From Actinomycetes bacterium (GTDB taxonomy: Bacteria > Actinomycetota > Acidimicrobiia > Acidimicrobiales > RAAP-2): a DNA stretch of 64,000 nucleotides. Below the pieces are notes generated by a model. That model searched no databases. It was not told the origin of the DNA and worked only from the letters and a program-made list of their open reading frames with translations. Positions within the stretch are counted from its first letter, which is position 1. The number at the start of each line of letters is the position of its first letter. This document shows positions 1 to 8,260 of the stretch, piece by piece. The position numbers were made by a program, and so were the translations under genes. The DNA lies in assembly GCA_021785695.1 (NCBI GenBank), contig JAJYEQ010000005.1, forward strand, positions 1-64,000, read 5' to 3'.

Positions 1-76
1 TTGAGGGGACGGGGCGTCGACAGTCTGCCGAGCGTGACGTTGACGACCGACGACAAGAGTTAGGGTGTCGGAAACT

Positions 77-119
77 GTTCACTTTTCGAGCGTTGAAAGT
101 GTCCAGTTTTCGAGCGTCG
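77..119. repeat. Two 19-bp direct repeats, possible insertion-sequence terminus
   Basis: Two copies of a 19-base unit lie at 77-95 and 101-119 (core TTTTCGAGCGT), 24 bases apart and identical at 16 of 19 positions. Spaced repeats like these are typical of the ends of IS21-type elements, where the transposase binds several sites. An open frame from position 1 stops with TAG at 61-63, just left of the repeats, and could be the tail of a transposition gene, but only 20 codons are visible. No transposase lies to the right. The assignment is inference. Confidence 0.35.
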
Positions 120-230
120 TCGACACCGGCACACCGGTAACTGGAGAAGCCTTGGACCAGCCGAACGGTCCAGGTGAGATGGTCGGTGAAGGTGCGGTGA
201 AGGGATTCGTGCCAGTCGGACATTTACATA

Positions 231-794
231 GTGATGAGAGCAACTGAGCAACAGGGACGCGACAAGGACTCGGAGTTAGCACGAGTAGTCGCCACGCATC
301 GTCAAGCACTGTTGCGTTATGCACTTCGTCGCCTCGACGACCATAGTGCTGCCGAAGACCTCGCAGCTGAGACTTTCGTCGTTGCCTGGCGTCGCTTCGA
401 CGAGAAACCTCCGCGAGACCACGAGCTTTTCTGGCTCTACGGCATCGCGGGTCGTGTCCTGTCCAACACCTTGCGAGGTCGCCAGCGCTCACTGCGTTTG
501 GAGATGCGCCTGGCCCTCGAGCGAGAGCGCGCCCAGGACGCGCCACGGTACAGCGAAGAGGACATCAAGCAGTTGATGGAAGCCCTGGCCGAACTACGCC
601 CAGAAGAGCGAGAACTGCTCCAACTCACCTACTGGGAGCGCCTGTCGTACCGCGAGATAGGGCTCGTCCTCGGCTGCAGTGAGAAGGCGGCTGGCATTCG
701 CATGTCACGAGCTCGTCAGCATCTTCGCCAACTGCTCAACGCGACCAGCAGCACCGCCAGCATCACGCCCCTACGGAATCAGGAGACACTCTGA
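231..794 (+). CDS. ECF-type RNA polymerase sigma factor
   Basis: A 187-residue sigma-70 family factor of extracytoplasmic-function size. Region 2 spans about residues 15-85, with AAEDLAAETFVVAWRRF in the usual -10-recognition segment. Region 4 spans about 110-165, with LRPEERELLQLTYWERLSYREIG followed by the helix-turn-helix. It should direct RNA polymerase to a small regulon, probably under control of the membrane protein encoded next, whose ATG overlaps this stop (TGATG). A GTG at 231 is followed directly by ATG at 234, and either could start. The gene is visibly poorer in G+C than the rest of the window and carries a TTA leucine codon (276-278), consistent with acquisition by transfer. Confidence 0.9.
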   Translation: MMRATEQQGRDKDSELARVVATHRQALLRYALRRLDDHSAAEDLAAETFVVAWRRFDEKPPRDHELFWLYGIAGRVLSNTLRGRQRSLRLEMRLALERERAQDAPRYSEEDIKQLMEALAELRPEERELLQLTYWERLSYREIGLVLGCSEKAAGIRMSRARQHLRQLLNATSSTASITPLRNQETL

Positions 795-1870
795 TGAACG
801 ACGACCTAATCAACATCTTGATTGCCGACATCGACCCCGTTCGCGACCTCAACGACAACGCACTCGATGAACTCGTGCCCTACGACCACCTGATGACGCT
901 GGTGCTGTCTGGCATCGAACAGCCTGCGACGCGAGCCGTTCGTGCCCACACCTCTATCTGGCACCGGGCATCGCTACGCATCAGCGCAGTAGCGCTAGCC
1001 GTCGTATTGGTTGTGTCCGGAGCCGTTGCCTTCCTGGGTTCGTCACCCACCGCCGTATCCGGTGGCTTCGCCCTGGGCGTGGTTCACTCGTCGTGGGTTG
1101 AGTACAGCGCCAGTCGATTGGCACAGGCGACCTACCGCGCTGCATCGCGGAGTATGGCGGCAGCGCTGGTAAGCAGAGGACGGATTGGTACGGTTCTGCG
1201 CCTCGACGGGCTAACCATTGCCCCACCCTCGCCCTCAACCAAGCCACGCGTTTCAGCAACGCAGATGGCCAGCGAACTCTGGGCTACGACTGCTCTTGCG
1301 GGCCAGAGCAAGGTGGCCTTCGGCTATGGCGACATCACGCTAAATCTCTCCCAGGACCGAGCGCCGAGACTTCACCGTGTGCCCGTCTGGGTGGCGATCG
1401 CAACGTCGAAGCCTTGTACCACCACGAGTGCGTGCAGCGCTTCGGCGATAGCTTCCCTGCCCCTGACAGTCGTCGTGAGTGGATACGGCTTGCCCAACAG
1501 TGAAAGAACCACTGGCGTTCCCCTCGCATTCACCTACAAGACCGGCAGAAAGCATTCCGCGACAAAGCCCCAGCTCCTCGCAGCCATCGAACAGGTCTCC
1601 GTCAGCTGGCTACAAGATGGTCGAGTCTCGAAGAGACGCCTCCACATCACTGCCATGGGTGTTCCCTGCGGGGCATTGAACGGCTACAGCCTTGCGACCA
1701 ACGCCGAGGGCACGACGCTGACTGTCAAGGGACTGATACCCGAGTCCACATTCGGGGACTTCTGCACGCTCGCGATTGCCGTCCGTAAGGTCATTCCTTT
1801 GCGTGGCACCAGCGCCGGTGCGACAGCGATTCATCACGCGCCAATAGGACCAATACGGGCGACGAAGTAA
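794..1870 (+). CDS. Single-pass membrane protein, probable anti-sigma partner
   Basis: A 358-residue protein. Residues 1-55 form a soluble, mostly acidic N-terminus. One hydrophobic segment follows at about 60-80 (ISAVALAVVLVVSGAVAFLG), and about 275 residues lie outside the membrane, with several cysteines. This topology, and the one-base overlap with the sigma gene, fit a membrane anti-sigma factor or sensor. I see no recognisable zinc-binding anti-sigma motif (HxxxCxxC), so the role rests on position and topology. Like the sigma gene it is lower in G+C than the core genes. Confidence 0.6.
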   Translation: MNDDLINILIADIDPVRDLNDNALDELVPYDHLMTLVLSGIEQPATRAVRAHTSIWHRASLRISAVALAVVLVVSGAVAFLGSSPTAVSGGFALGVVHSSWVEYSASRLAQATYRAASRSMAAALVSRGRIGTVLRLDGLTIAPPSPSTKPRVSATQMASELWATTALAGQSKVAFGYGDITLNLSQDRAPRLHRVPVWVAIATSKPCTTTSACSASAIASLPLTVVVSGYGLPNSERTTGVPLAFTYKTGRKHSATKPQLLAAIEQVSVSWLQDGRVSKRRLHITAMGVPCGALNGYSLATNAEGTTLTVKGLIPESTFGDFCTLAIAVRKVIPLRGTSAGATAIHHAPIGPIRATK

Positions 1871-2124
1871 GCACGGGCTGTGGTCTTGGAGGACTTTGGT
1901 CGCTGATGACACCCCACCTTCGTCCGCTTGCCCGCTACCGACGAGTTCGTCATCGGTGCATCACGAGCTGGTCTGTTCAGTCTCCACGTGACGGTCTTCT
2001 TGAGACCTTTTCGCCTCGCCCACCGCGCGTTGCGCGAGCCGGTAGGGTCACGGTCGCACGAATCGGGTTCGATGCGGACGTCGAGTGTCGCGCGGGTTCT
2101 TCGCCAACGCCCGCGCCGTTGAGT

Positions 2125-2412
2125 TCAGGCGGCGTTCGAGCCGTGCTCCACGGTCCTCGATACCGTCCCAGTTCTCGCACTCCCTCCTCGTGCTGCGATC
2201 TTGATCGCCCGCGTCTCGGGCACGTTCGAGAGCCGCGACGAGAAGAGTGGATCAGTCATGTGTCGGTCGTTGGTGACGAGCGTCGCGCATCCATAGTTCC
2301 TCGCGTCTTGGTCGACGAGGTCCTCGTCAAGCGAGAAGTTCCGGTAGTCACCACGCCGGGTGAGGCGCCGGAGCGGGTTTCGCCGCCGGGTCGTCCCCGG
2401 GTCGCCGGACAC
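2125..2412 (-). pseudogene. Possible PIN-domain (VapC-like) fragment
   Basis: The minus-strand frame encodes a short stretch with YGCATLVTNDRHM, which resembles the C-terminal catalytic motif of PIN-domain ribonucleases (a small residue run, then LVTND and a basic residue). The N-terminal acidic residues and hydrophobic core of a complete domain are not visible, the flanking sequence is low complexity, and no antitoxin is seen. It is best read as a degraded toxin gene inside an accessory region. Chance resemblance remains possible. Confidence 0.25.
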
Positions 2413-2593
2413 ATGCGCACCTCATCGCGCTGGTGAAGCTCGAAGCGTACGCAGCGTGCGCCGGCCGCTCTCCAGGGCCGCGCGAGCAGCGGCTCCCTCA
2501 AGGGGTCGCCTGAGCGGTGGCCTGGATCATCGCGACTTGCTTCCCCCGGGTCTGGGGTGCGGCCCAGCCCTGGTTGAGCCCGCCGCCCGCCGC

Positions 2594-2599
2594 TATAGT
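2594..2599 (+). promoter_or_regulatory. -10 hexamer TATAGT before the GT87-type gene
   Basis: TATAGT is the only strong -10-like hexamer in the GC-rich upstream region. A weak TGGTTG lies 17 bases upstream as a possible -35. The leader would be about 65 bases and ends in AAAGGAG ahead of the ATG at 2670. Confidence 0.35.
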
Positions 2600-2669
2600 C
2601 ACGGTCCACGCAGTCAGCGTCTGAGCGCATCCATCCTCGCAGCCAACCCCAAAGGAGAAGTACCCAACG

Positions 2670-3941
2670 ATGACTCTCCTGGCGCCGCGCGCCCCGGACG
2701 CCGATGAGAGTCGCGCGTTGTCCGCGCGATGGCTTCCCAAAACCCCCTGGGTCCCCGCCGTCGCCGTCACGGGCTGGCTCTTGTGGGCCTACCTCCACCT
2801 CCGGCCGGCCGCATTTATCCCCGCGGCGGCACATCCCGGCGCCGTGTACGCGCCGTGGTCGTACCGCCACGTGGCGTACTCCGACCTCATCTCGCTCTAC
2901 TACAGGTTCAACTTGGGGAACCACGCCCTGCCCTACGTCCACACCCCGGTCGAGTACCCGGTCCTCACGGGCATGTTCATGTGGCTGGCGGCCTGGGCGC
3001 CAGGTGTCCAGGGTTACTTCTTGGTGAGCAGCCTCGGGCTAGTGGCCAGCGCGCTCGGCACCGTGTACTTCCTGCACCGGATCAACTGGCGCCTCGCGTG
3101 GACCTTCGCCCTGTGCCCGCTGCTGCTCGTCTACGGGCTGTTGAACTGGGACCTCTTGGCGATCTTCTTCATGGTCGCCGGCTGGGCGCAGTTCCGATCG
3201 CGCCGGTACGCCTGGGCGGGCGTCTTGCTGTCGCTGGGGGTGTGGGCGAAGTTCTTCCCCGTCATCGTGCTCTTCTACTGCGTGATCTGGCTGCTACGCG
3301 ACTCTCGCGATCGAGTCCACGCACGCCAGATGGTGCTGTGGTCCGCAGCCGTCGCACTCGTCGTCAACGTGCCCTTCGCCCTGGCGAACCTCAGGAACTG
3401 GGGTCACTTCTTTGTCTTCAACGCCAGGAGAGGAGGCCACGGCGGGATCCTCTACGAACTGCGCCTCGCGTCGACGCTCCCCATCCCGGTCGTGGACCTG
3501 CTCAGCGGTGCCCTCGTCGTGCTCGCCGTCGCCCTGCTCGTGCCCCGCGTCCTTCGGGGGGGCTCCCCGATCGCCGCCGCGGCGATCACCTTTGCGGTGC
3601 TGTTGCTGGTCAACAAGGTGAACTCCCCCCAGTACATGCTGTGGCTCTTCGTGTTGGGAGTCATCGCGGAATGGCCCGTGTGGAGCCTCGTTCTCCTGAG
3701 CATCGCCGGGCTCGTCAACTACGCGGACGCCATGATGACGCTGTACCTCTCACGCACCCATAGCCCGGCGTTCGCGTGGTTCTTCCAGACGCTCTATCCG
3801 TGGAACCGTGCGCTGAAGAACGTCGCGGTCGCCGTGAGCCTCGTCCAGGCCCTGGCTCGGGGCCAACGGTCGGCCCCGATCAGTGACGCCGAGCAGGGGC
3901 CCTCGGGGTTGCTACCGCCACACGAGCTCGTGGCGCCATAA
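2670..3941 (+). CDS. GT87-type integral membrane glycosyltransferase
   Basis: A 423-residue polytopic membrane protein with about ten hydrophobic segments. The first periplasmic loop has the HTPVEYPVLTG pattern typical of GT87/DUF2029 proteins, which use polyprenyl-phosphate mannose to add mannose (arabinose in some relatives) outside the membrane. A good Shine-Dalgarno (AAAGGAG, 2651-2657) sits before the ATG. It stands alone between the accessory region and a convergent SDR gene, but its expected donor could be made by the polyprenyl-phosphate-mannose-synthase-like enzyme at 35583. The substrate is inferred from family only. Confidence 0.75.
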   Translation: MTLLAPRAPDADESRALSARWLPKTPWVPAVAVTGWLLWAYLHLRPAAFIPAAAHPGAVYAPWSYRHVAYSDLISLYYRFNLGNHALPYVHTPVEYPVLTGMFMWLAAWAPGVQGYFLVSSLGLVASALGTVYFLHRINWRLAWTFALCPLLLVYGLLNWDLLAIFFMVAGWAQFRSRRYAWAGVLLSLGVWAKFFPVIVLFYCVIWLLRDSRDRVHARQMVLWSAAVALVVNVPFALANLRNWGHFFVFNARRGGHGGILYELRLASTLPIPVVDLLSGALVVLAVALLVPRVLRGGSPIAAAAITFAVLLLVNKVNSPQYMLWLFVLGVIAEWPVWSLVLLSIAGLVNYADAMMTLYLSRTHSPAFAWFFQTLYPWNRALKNVAVAVSLVQALARGQRSAPISDAEQGPSGLLPPHELVAP

Positions 3942-3944
3942 CAC

Positions 3945-3960
3945 CCGGTGGGCGCACCGG
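3945..3960. terminator. Hairpin between convergent genes
   Basis: CCGGTG-GGCG-CACCGG forms a perfect 6-bp GC stem with a 4-base loop, starting 4 bases after the stop of the membrane glycosyltransferase gene. There is no U-tract, so it would be a weak or factor-assisted terminator. The rest of the gap up to 4123 shows nothing recognisable. Confidence 0.35.
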
Positions 3961-4123
3961 TCGAGACCGCAGCGCGACCGCTGAGGGTTCTCCCGGGGCC
4001 TTGGCGACCTCGACGATCGCGCACTGCCGGCGTCCGGTGGAGCTGCGAGCCGTCGCCGGAGTCGCCGACCAGCCTTGCGCCGGCGCGCCCATCACACGAC
4101 ACAGCGGGCACGCCCGGCGGGTC

Positions 4124-4891
4124 CTAGATGCCCGGCGCGAGGCCTCCGTCGAGATTGATGCCCACCCCGGTGATGTAGCTGGCGCGCGGCGACAGCAGGA
4201 AGGTCACGAGGTCGGCGAACTCGTCGGAACGGCCCACCCGGCCCAGCGGGATGCGCGCCTCGGCTGCCACGCGCCGGTAGAAGACGTCGAGCGCCTCACC
4301 GGTCATGGCCGCACGTCGCTCCCACTGACCCGACTCGATCATGCCGATGAGGACGGCGTTGACGCGCACGCCGTGCGGGGCCATCTCGGTGGCTAGGGCC
4401 TTGGTCAGGGCCAGACCCGCCGCCCGCGACGCCGCCGTCGGCGTCGAGCCCGCGCCCGGGGCCCGCGCCGAGATCGCCAGGACGTTCACCAGGGCTCCCG
4501 CGGTCTCCCGCAGCGCCTCGGCGGTCCGGCGCGCCAGGTGCACCGCGGCCACGACCTTGAGCTCGAAGTCGTCTCGCCACTGCTCGTCCGACGAGCCCAC
4601 CACGGCCCCGCCCGCCGAGCGCCCCGCATTGGACACCACCCCGTCGAGCCGACCGAAGGACTCGAGGGCCGCCTCGACGAAGCCATCGAGCTGGTCGGCG
4701 TCGGTCACATCGGCCACCACGCCCAGTCCGTTCGGACCCAGCCGGCGCCGGGCGCCCTCAACGCGCTCGGGCGACCGCCCGCACACCGCGACGCGGGCAT
4801 CCTCGGCCACCAGCCGCTCGGCCAGAGCCAGCCCGAGCCCATCGGTTCCTCCGGTCACTAGATAGGCACGACCCGCCAAGTCCAGGTCCAC
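4124..4891 (-). CDS. SDR family NAD(P)-dependent oxidoreductase
   Basis: A 255-residue short-chain dehydrogenase/reductase. The cofactor motif TGGTDGLG is at about residues 11-18, NAG at about 86-88 and the C-terminal SYITGVGINLDGG is standard. The usual catalytic YxxxK is not obvious: the segment after the catalytic-serine region (AISARAPGAGSTPTAASRAA) has no tyrosine at the expected place, so activity may be atypical. The GTG start at 4891 is chosen because GGAGGAGG lies just upstream. The frame stays open far beyond it, but that extension only shadows the MFS gene. Substrate unknown. Confidence 0.8.
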   Translation of the reverse strand: MDLDLAGRAYLVTGGTDGLGLALAERLVAEDARVAVCGRSPERVEGARRRLGPNGLGVVADVTDADQLDGFVEAALESFGRLDGVVSNAGRSAGGAVVGSSDEQWRDDFELKVVAAVHLARRTAEALRETAGALVNVLAISARAPGAGSTPTAASRAAGLALTKALATEMAPHGVRVNAVLIGMIESGQWERRAAMTGEALDVFYRRVAAEARIPLGRVGRSDEFADLVTFLLSPRASYITGVGINLDGGLAPGI

Positions 4892-4929
4892 GCATCCCTC
4901 CTCCCGATCGGCGCCCCTGGGCGCTGAGC

Positions 4930-6330
4930 CTAGTGAGGAGCGCCGTCGTGGTCGAGGGCGCGACGGCTGGCCTCGGGCAGCAGCGCCGTGGTGGCCAGGC
5001 CGGCCAGAGCGGCCGCCGCGGCGACAACCAGCATCCCGCGCAGGCCCCAGCTCGCCTCGAGCCGCGGGACGAGGAAGACGCCCACGAATGCCCCGAGCTT
5101 GCCGATGCCGGCCGCGATGCCGTGGCCCGTCGTGCGCATCTCGACGGGGAAGACCTCCGAGGGGAGCACGAAGGTCGTGGTGTTGGGTCCGAACTCGGTG
5201 AAGAAGTAGCTGATGCCGAAGATCGCGATGAAGCCACCCACCAGGGTGGTCAAGCGCGGCACGGCGGCCAGCAGGCCGAAGCAGATCGCCATCATGGCGA
5301 AGCCCATCCACTGCAGGCGGCGGTGCCCGATGCGGTCGATGCGGGCGACCGCCACGATGTAGCCGGGCACGGCGAACACCAAGAACAGGACCAGCGAGAG
5401 CACCATCTTGCCCTCGAGGCTGGCGTTGGGCGAGACCTCGCTCAAGATGCTCGGCAGCGACAGCGTGTTGCCGTAGTACGCGTAGTCGAAGAGGAACCAG
5501 CTTCCCGCCGTGCCCAGCACCAGGCGCCACATGGCACGACTGGAGAAGAACTGACGCACGCTCATGAGCGTCCGCGTCGCCGGGGCGACGTTGGACACGT
5601 CGATGATCCCGTCGGAGAAACGGTGCAGCTCGGCTGCGGCTTTGGCGTTCGAGCCCTTGACGTGCGCCTGGAACCGCGGGGACTCTGGCATGCGAGCGCG
5701 CAGGTAGATCACCGCAGCCGCGGGCACCGCACCGATCACCAGCAGCAAGCGCCACGTGAGCGTGGTGGCGATGCCCGACGACAGCAGGGCCAGGCCCACC
5801 AGGGGGCCCACGATGAGACCGAGCGCCTGCATCGAGAAGACCAGGCCCACGAGACGACCCCGGTCCGCACGGTTGGAGTACTCGCTCATCAGCACGGCCG
5901 ACACCGGGTAGTCGCCACCGATGCCGAGGCCCAGGACGAAGCGCGCCGCGATCAGCACGAGGACGTTGGGGGCGAGGGACGAGGCGACGGCGCCGATCAT
6001 CATGATGAGGGCGACGGCGGTGTAGACAGACTTGCGCCCCACCACGTCGGCCAGGCGCCCAAAGGACATCGCCCCCACGAACGCGCCGAGGACCGCAGCG
6101 CCGGTCACCCAGCTGGTCATGGTCGTCGACAGGGCCCACTGCGTCTGCACCAGGGAGGCCACGGTCCCGATCACGAAGAGGTCGTAGGCGTCGGTGAAGA
6201 AGCCCATCCCCGAGATCACGACGGCCCGCCGGTGGAAGCGACTGGTGGGCGCGTCGTCGAGGAGTTGGCCGATCGTCGGCCCGACCGGCTCGATACTCGA
6301 CTCGCTCGCGCTCTGCTGTGCGAAGGACAC
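4930..6330 (-). CDS. MFS transporter, phosphate:H+ symporter type
   Basis: A 466-residue, twelve-helix major facilitator. The first helix carries TDAYDLFVIGTVASL, and helix 4 carries GLGIGGDYPVSAVLMSEYSN, the signature of the phosphate:proton symporter (PHS, Pho84-like) family. The sugar-transporter signature GRLADVVGRK follows helix 2. It probably imports inorganic phosphate or a related anion with protons. Support comes from the upstream region, where four 11-base PHO-box-like repeats lie 64 bases before the start, oriented towards this gene. Related MFS members move aromatic or sugar acids, so the substrate needs testing. Confidence 0.8.
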   Translation of the reverse strand: MSFAQQSASESSIEPVGPTIGQLLDDAPTSRFHRRAVVISGMGFFTDAYDLFVIGTVASLVQTQWALSTTMTSWVTGAAVLGAFVGAMSFGRLADVVGRKSVYTAVALIMMIGAVASSLAPNVLVLIAARFVLGLGIGGDYPVSAVLMSEYSNRADRGRLVGLVFSMQALGLIVGPLVGLALLSSGIATTLTWRLLLVIGAVPAAAVIYLRARMPESPRFQAHVKGSNAKAAAELHRFSDGIIDVSNVAPATRTLMSVRQFFSSRAMWRLVLGTAGSWFLFDYAYYGNTLSLPSILSEVSPNASLEGKMVLSLVLFLVFAVPGYIVAVARIDRIGHRRLQWMGFAMMAICFGLLAAVPRLTTLVGGFIAIFGISYFFTEFGPNTTTFVLPSEVFPVEMRTTGHGIAAGIGKLGAFVGVFLVPRLEASWGLRGMLVVAAAAALAGLATTALLPEASRRALDHDGAPH

Positions 6331-6393
6331 GACGCACCGCCTCTCTCATTCGCCCCTCGCAGTGTTCTCCCGCCGAGTTGCCGCGAGATGAGT

Positions 6394-6437
6394 GGCGGGT
6401 GAACGGGGGGTGAACGGCGTGTGAAAGTCACCTGAAC
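6394..6437 (-). promoter_or_regulatory. PHO-box-like array of four 11-bp direct repeats
   Basis: Read on the minus strand, four contiguous 11-base units occur: GTTCAGGTGAC, TTTCACACGCC, GTTCACCCCCC and GTTCACCCGCC. This is the arrangement bound by PhoP in Streptomyces and by RegX3 in mycobacteria (GTTCACC direct repeats, 11-base period). The array lies 64 bases upstream of the phosphate-type MFS gene and in its orientation, a suitable place for activation under phosphate limitation. Confidence 0.65.
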
Positions 6438-6510
6438 GACGTCGGGGATCGGCTCCTGGCACACCGAGACGCGGCCGGTAGCCTGGAGAGCCGAAGCGCG
6501 AGGAGACCGG

Positions 6511-8223
6511 GTGTTCCAGATCCGCCAGTACGACGTCGACGTGTCGGCACCACCCATCACCGACGAGGAGCTGCGACGCCGCTGGGGCCAGTTCCACGCC
6601 AACATCCGGATGGTGTCGGCCAGCCGCTGGCGCCAGACGATCGGCCGCCTGCTGGGTGAGGAGACGTGGCGCTACCGGGCCGCGCGCCTGGTCGGTCGGC
6701 CCCTGTTGCGCGCCGTACGTCGCGTGCGCGGCACGGCCAAGAAGCCGCCCACCACGATCGTCGAGACCATCGAGCCCGACGAGGCCTACTTCCCCATCAA
6801 CTACCGCCCCCACCTCCTCGAGCGACCGGTGCGCAGTCTGGAGGCCCAGCGCGACAGCCAGTCCACCGTGCTGCGCATCGACGAGTCCGCTCCCGATGCC
6901 CGCGCCGAGATCGAGCGCCTGAACCGCGAGCTGGCGAGTGTTCGCACGCGCTGGGTCATCCTGGCTGACCGGGCCGACGCACCCGGCGACGCGATCTTCG
7001 CCGCCGAGGCGCTGGTCACGGTCGCCGAGCCCGATGCCGACGTCGTGTTCGCCGACGAGTTCTGGCCCTCGGCCCACCAGCCCTCGTTGAAGAGCCCCGC
7101 CGTCGGCTACCACACCCTGCTCAGCTACAACTGCGTGGGCCGGCCCGCGATCGTGCGCGCCGAGCGCATCCGCGAGGTCGGGGGCTTGGACGTCGCGGCC
7201 GGGTGGGCCTTTGAGCACGACCTGTACTTGCGCCTGCACGAGGCGGGTGCCGTCTTCCAGCACCTGCCGCATCTGGTGATCGGGGGCCGCCCCGCATTCA
7301 CCGCGAGACGCGAGCACCTCGACGCCGACACCGTGGCCGTGGTCTCGCGGGCGCTGGCGCGGCGCGGCTGGTCCGGCACCGTCGTCCCGGGCGACCTGCC
7401 GGGGACGACCCGGTGGCGTCTTCCGGTGCCCCAGCCCGCCCCGTCGATCGACATCCTGATCCCGACCCGTGACCGCGTCGACCTGGTCCGGCGCTGCGTG
7501 GACTCGATTCGCGAGCAGACGACGTACCCCAACTACCGCATCGTCATCTTGGACAACGACTCGGTCCAGCCCGAGTCCCTGGCCTACTTCGCCGACGAGG
7601 GGTTCCCCGTGGTGCCCTGCCCGGGGCCCTTCAACTACGCCCACATCGTGAATCGCGGCGTGGCCGCCGCCGAGGCCGAGTACGTGGTCACCCTCAACAA
7701 CGACACGGTGATCGTCACGCCCGACTGGCTCGAGCGCCTGGTGTCGCTGGCCTCGCTCGAGGACGTCGGGTTCGTGGGCGCGTGCCTGCTGGACCCCGAA
7801 GGTCGCCGCGAGCACGAGGGGATCGTCATCACCCCCTACCCCCAGCACCTGCGCACCGACTCCAACTACCCGGTGACCAACCAGTACGCGGTATCGGTGC
7901 GCGACGTCGCGGCGGTCACCGGAGCCGTGCAGATGGTGCGACGGGACTGGTGGAACGAGCTCGGGGGCATGGACGAGGACCTGGCCGTCGTGATGAACGA
8001 CGTGGACATCTGCCTGCGCTCGCTCGTCGCGGGCCGGGCGGTCATCTTCGACCCCGACGTGCGGCTCTACCATCACGTCAGCTCGTCGCGCGGCACCCTG
8101 GACCCCCTGGTCGATCGCAACCGCTTCATCCGGCGCTGGGACATCTTCGGCTCCTTCAAGGATCCCTACTTCTCCGAGTCGCTGCTCCTGCTCGGCGAGA
8201 CGATGTACTACCGCTTCCGCTAG
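6511..8223 (+). CDS. Glycosyltransferase family 2, O-antigen/rhamnosyl type
   Basis: A 570-residue protein. The N-terminal half (about 100-260) looks like a partial GT2-like fold with VVFADEFW. A full GT-A domain begins at about residue 313 with SIDILIPTRDRVDLVRRC, followed by VTLNNDT as the metal/nucleotide-binding motif and MNDVDICLR near the acceptor site. Such proteins transfer sugars during surface polysaccharide assembly on the cytoplasmic face. The GTG at 6511 is preceded by AGGAG. A TAGCCT hexamer at 6479 could be the promoter. It is divergent from the MFS gene across the PHO-box region. Confidence 0.85.
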   Translation: MFQIRQYDVDVSAPPITDEELRRRWGQFHANIRMVSASRWRQTIGRLLGEETWRYRAARLVGRPLLRAVRRVRGTAKKPPTTIVETIEPDEAYFPINYRPHLLERPVRSLEAQRDSQSTVLRIDESAPDARAEIERLNRELASVRTRWVILADRADAPGDAIFAAEALVTVAEPDADVVFADEFWPSAHQPSLKSPAVGYHTLLSYNCVGRPAIVRAERIREVGGLDVAAGWAFEHDLYLRLHEAGAVFQHLPHLVIGGRPAFTARREHLDADTVAVVSRALARRGWSGTVVPGDLPGTTRWRLPVPQPAPSIDILIPTRDRVDLVRRCVDSIREQTTYPNYRIVILDNDSVQPESLAYFADEGFPVVPCPGPFNYAHIVNRGVAAAEAEYVVTLNNDTVIVTPDWLERLVSLASLEDVGFVGACLLDPEGRREHEGIVITPYPQHLRTDSNYPVTNQYAVSVRDVAAVTGAVQMVRRDWWNELGGMDEDLAVVMNDVDICLRSLVAGRAVIFDPDVRLYHHVSSSRGTLDPLVDRNRFIRRWDIFGSFKDPYFSESLLLLGETMYYRFR

Positions 8224-8248
8224 GCCCGGACCCCCTGGCGGGCTTGGC

Positions 8249-8254
8249 TAGCCT
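8249..8254 (+). promoter_or_regulatory. Leaderless -10 element (TAGCCT)
   Basis: TAGCCT ends 6 bases before the GTG at 8261, so transcription would begin at or next to the start codon. No Shine-Dalgarno is visible. Confidence 0.5.
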
Positions 8255-8260
8255 GGTCCG

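Larger units (their letters stand above)
1871..2669. other. 800-base stretch without a convincing gene
   Basis: Open frames here give low-complexity translations typical of shadows. The one exception is a minus-strand stretch resembling part of a PIN domain, listed separately. The right end probably contains the promoter of the membrane glycosyltransferase gene, with a TATAGT hexamer at 2594-2599. No RNA gene was recognised. Confidence 0.5.

Noticed and set aside
1906-2436. Plus-strand open frame in the gene-poor stretch
   Set aside because: No ribosome-binding site, no domain and a composition typical of a shadow.
4124-6349. A 741-codon minus-strand open frame joining the SDR to upstream sequence
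   Set aside because: Beyond the GTG at 4891 the translation is an Arg/Gly-rich shadow of the MFS gene in another frame. The SDR start has its own ribosome-binding site.
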